Shown: piece by piece, positions 63,870 through 64,000 of the stretch
Layout: each line of letters begins with the position of its first letter
Numbering within the stretch: position 1 is the first letter of the stretch
Assembly: GCA_029339505.1 (NCBI GenBank)
Contig: JAQISU010000069.1
Coordinates: 9,063,001 to 9,127,000, forward strand
Length of the DNA stretch: 64,000 nucleotides
Source of the DNA: Unio delphinus
Lineage: Eukaryota; Mollusca; Bivalvia; Unionida; Unionidae
Reading direction: 5' to 3'
Notes under the pieces: generated by a model
Database searches by the model: none
Told to the model about the DNA's origin: nothing
What the model saw: only the letters and a program-made list of their open reading frames with translations
Made by a program: the position numbers and the translations under genes

Positions 63870-64000
63870 TTAAACCCTTTGATTTATCAAAGGAAACAAA
63901 TCTAAATTTCTTTGTACTGCATTGTATACACTTACCAGAAAGTGCTGATCGGTTATTTTAGTTGTAATCGTCGTCAGGTCGTTTTTGCCAGTACGCGTCT
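63853..64000 (-). pseudogene. DUF5679-like zinc ribbon, copy D, partial
   Basis: The 3' part of the zinc-ribbon gene; the start lies beyond the window. TRTGKNDLTTITTK, then a 1-bp loss near 63957, then SALSGKCIQCSTKKFRFVSF and the ending LKKTRR. Only the second CxxC is visible. Confidence 0.7.

Overview
The window is animal nuclear DNA, probably from a mollusc. It is AT-rich and has spliced host genes (a P2X7-receptor-type cysteine domain, a THAP/DDE gene, an EGF exon). It also holds a LINE, a hAT-type MITE, a pogo-like transposase, long CATA/CA/TA microsatellites and a tRNA-derived SINE whose tail resembles mollusc SINEs. That SINE is the main basis for naming molluscs; the species cannot be told from the sequence.

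The window is dominated by four copies of one virus-like element of the Polinton/Maverick (adintovirus-like) kind. Copy A (about 238-3005) is a decayed virion-gene fragment. Copy B (4079-18914) is complete. It has TIRs of about 228 bp and a 5-bp target duplication, and it sits inside the 5' part of a LINE. Copy C (26175-42692) is complete but heavily mutated, lies in the opposite orientation, and splits an exon of the P2X7-domain gene with a clean 5-bp duplication (GATGC). Copy D (63436-64000+) is the edge of another copy that runs out of the window.

Gene set of the element, in copy B coordinates. One arm has a packaging ATPase, a DUF5679-like zinc ribbon, a parvovirus-type phospholipase A2 domain, an rve integrase, and a large protein joining a family-B-like DNA polymerase to an SF1 helicase, with an HNH-type module downstream. 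The other arm, transcribed the opposite way, has an HNH homing-type endonuclease, several small proteins, a minor virion protein, a major capsid protein, a pX-like protein, an adenain-like protease, a fibre-like protein, a two-TM protein and a penton-like minor capsid protein. Copy B keeps open frames for replication, integration, packaging and protease genes, but its capsid genes are broken. In copy C almost all the large genes are broken.

The least ordinary features are these. (1) Polymerase, helicase and HNH lie in one gene. (2) The PLA2 domain has no start codon of its own and always follows the zinc-ribbon gene at a conserved A8 run; in copy B both this junction and the fibre gene carry a canonical A_AAA_AAC slippery heptamer. 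(3) The fibre-like protein has a conserved N terminus but a different shaft in each copy, including a phage-tail-fibre type motif in copy A and a repeat-built shaft in copy C. (4) The TIRs are themselves bounded by inverted copies of the element terminus.

From 42.7 to 63.4 kb lies host sequence: the end of the P2X7-domain gene, the THAP/DDE gene on the minus strand (44.15-49.23 kb), long gene-poor AT-rich stretches, a small intronless pseudogene, an EGF exon, a SINE and a pogo/Tigger-like transposase with two in-frame stops.
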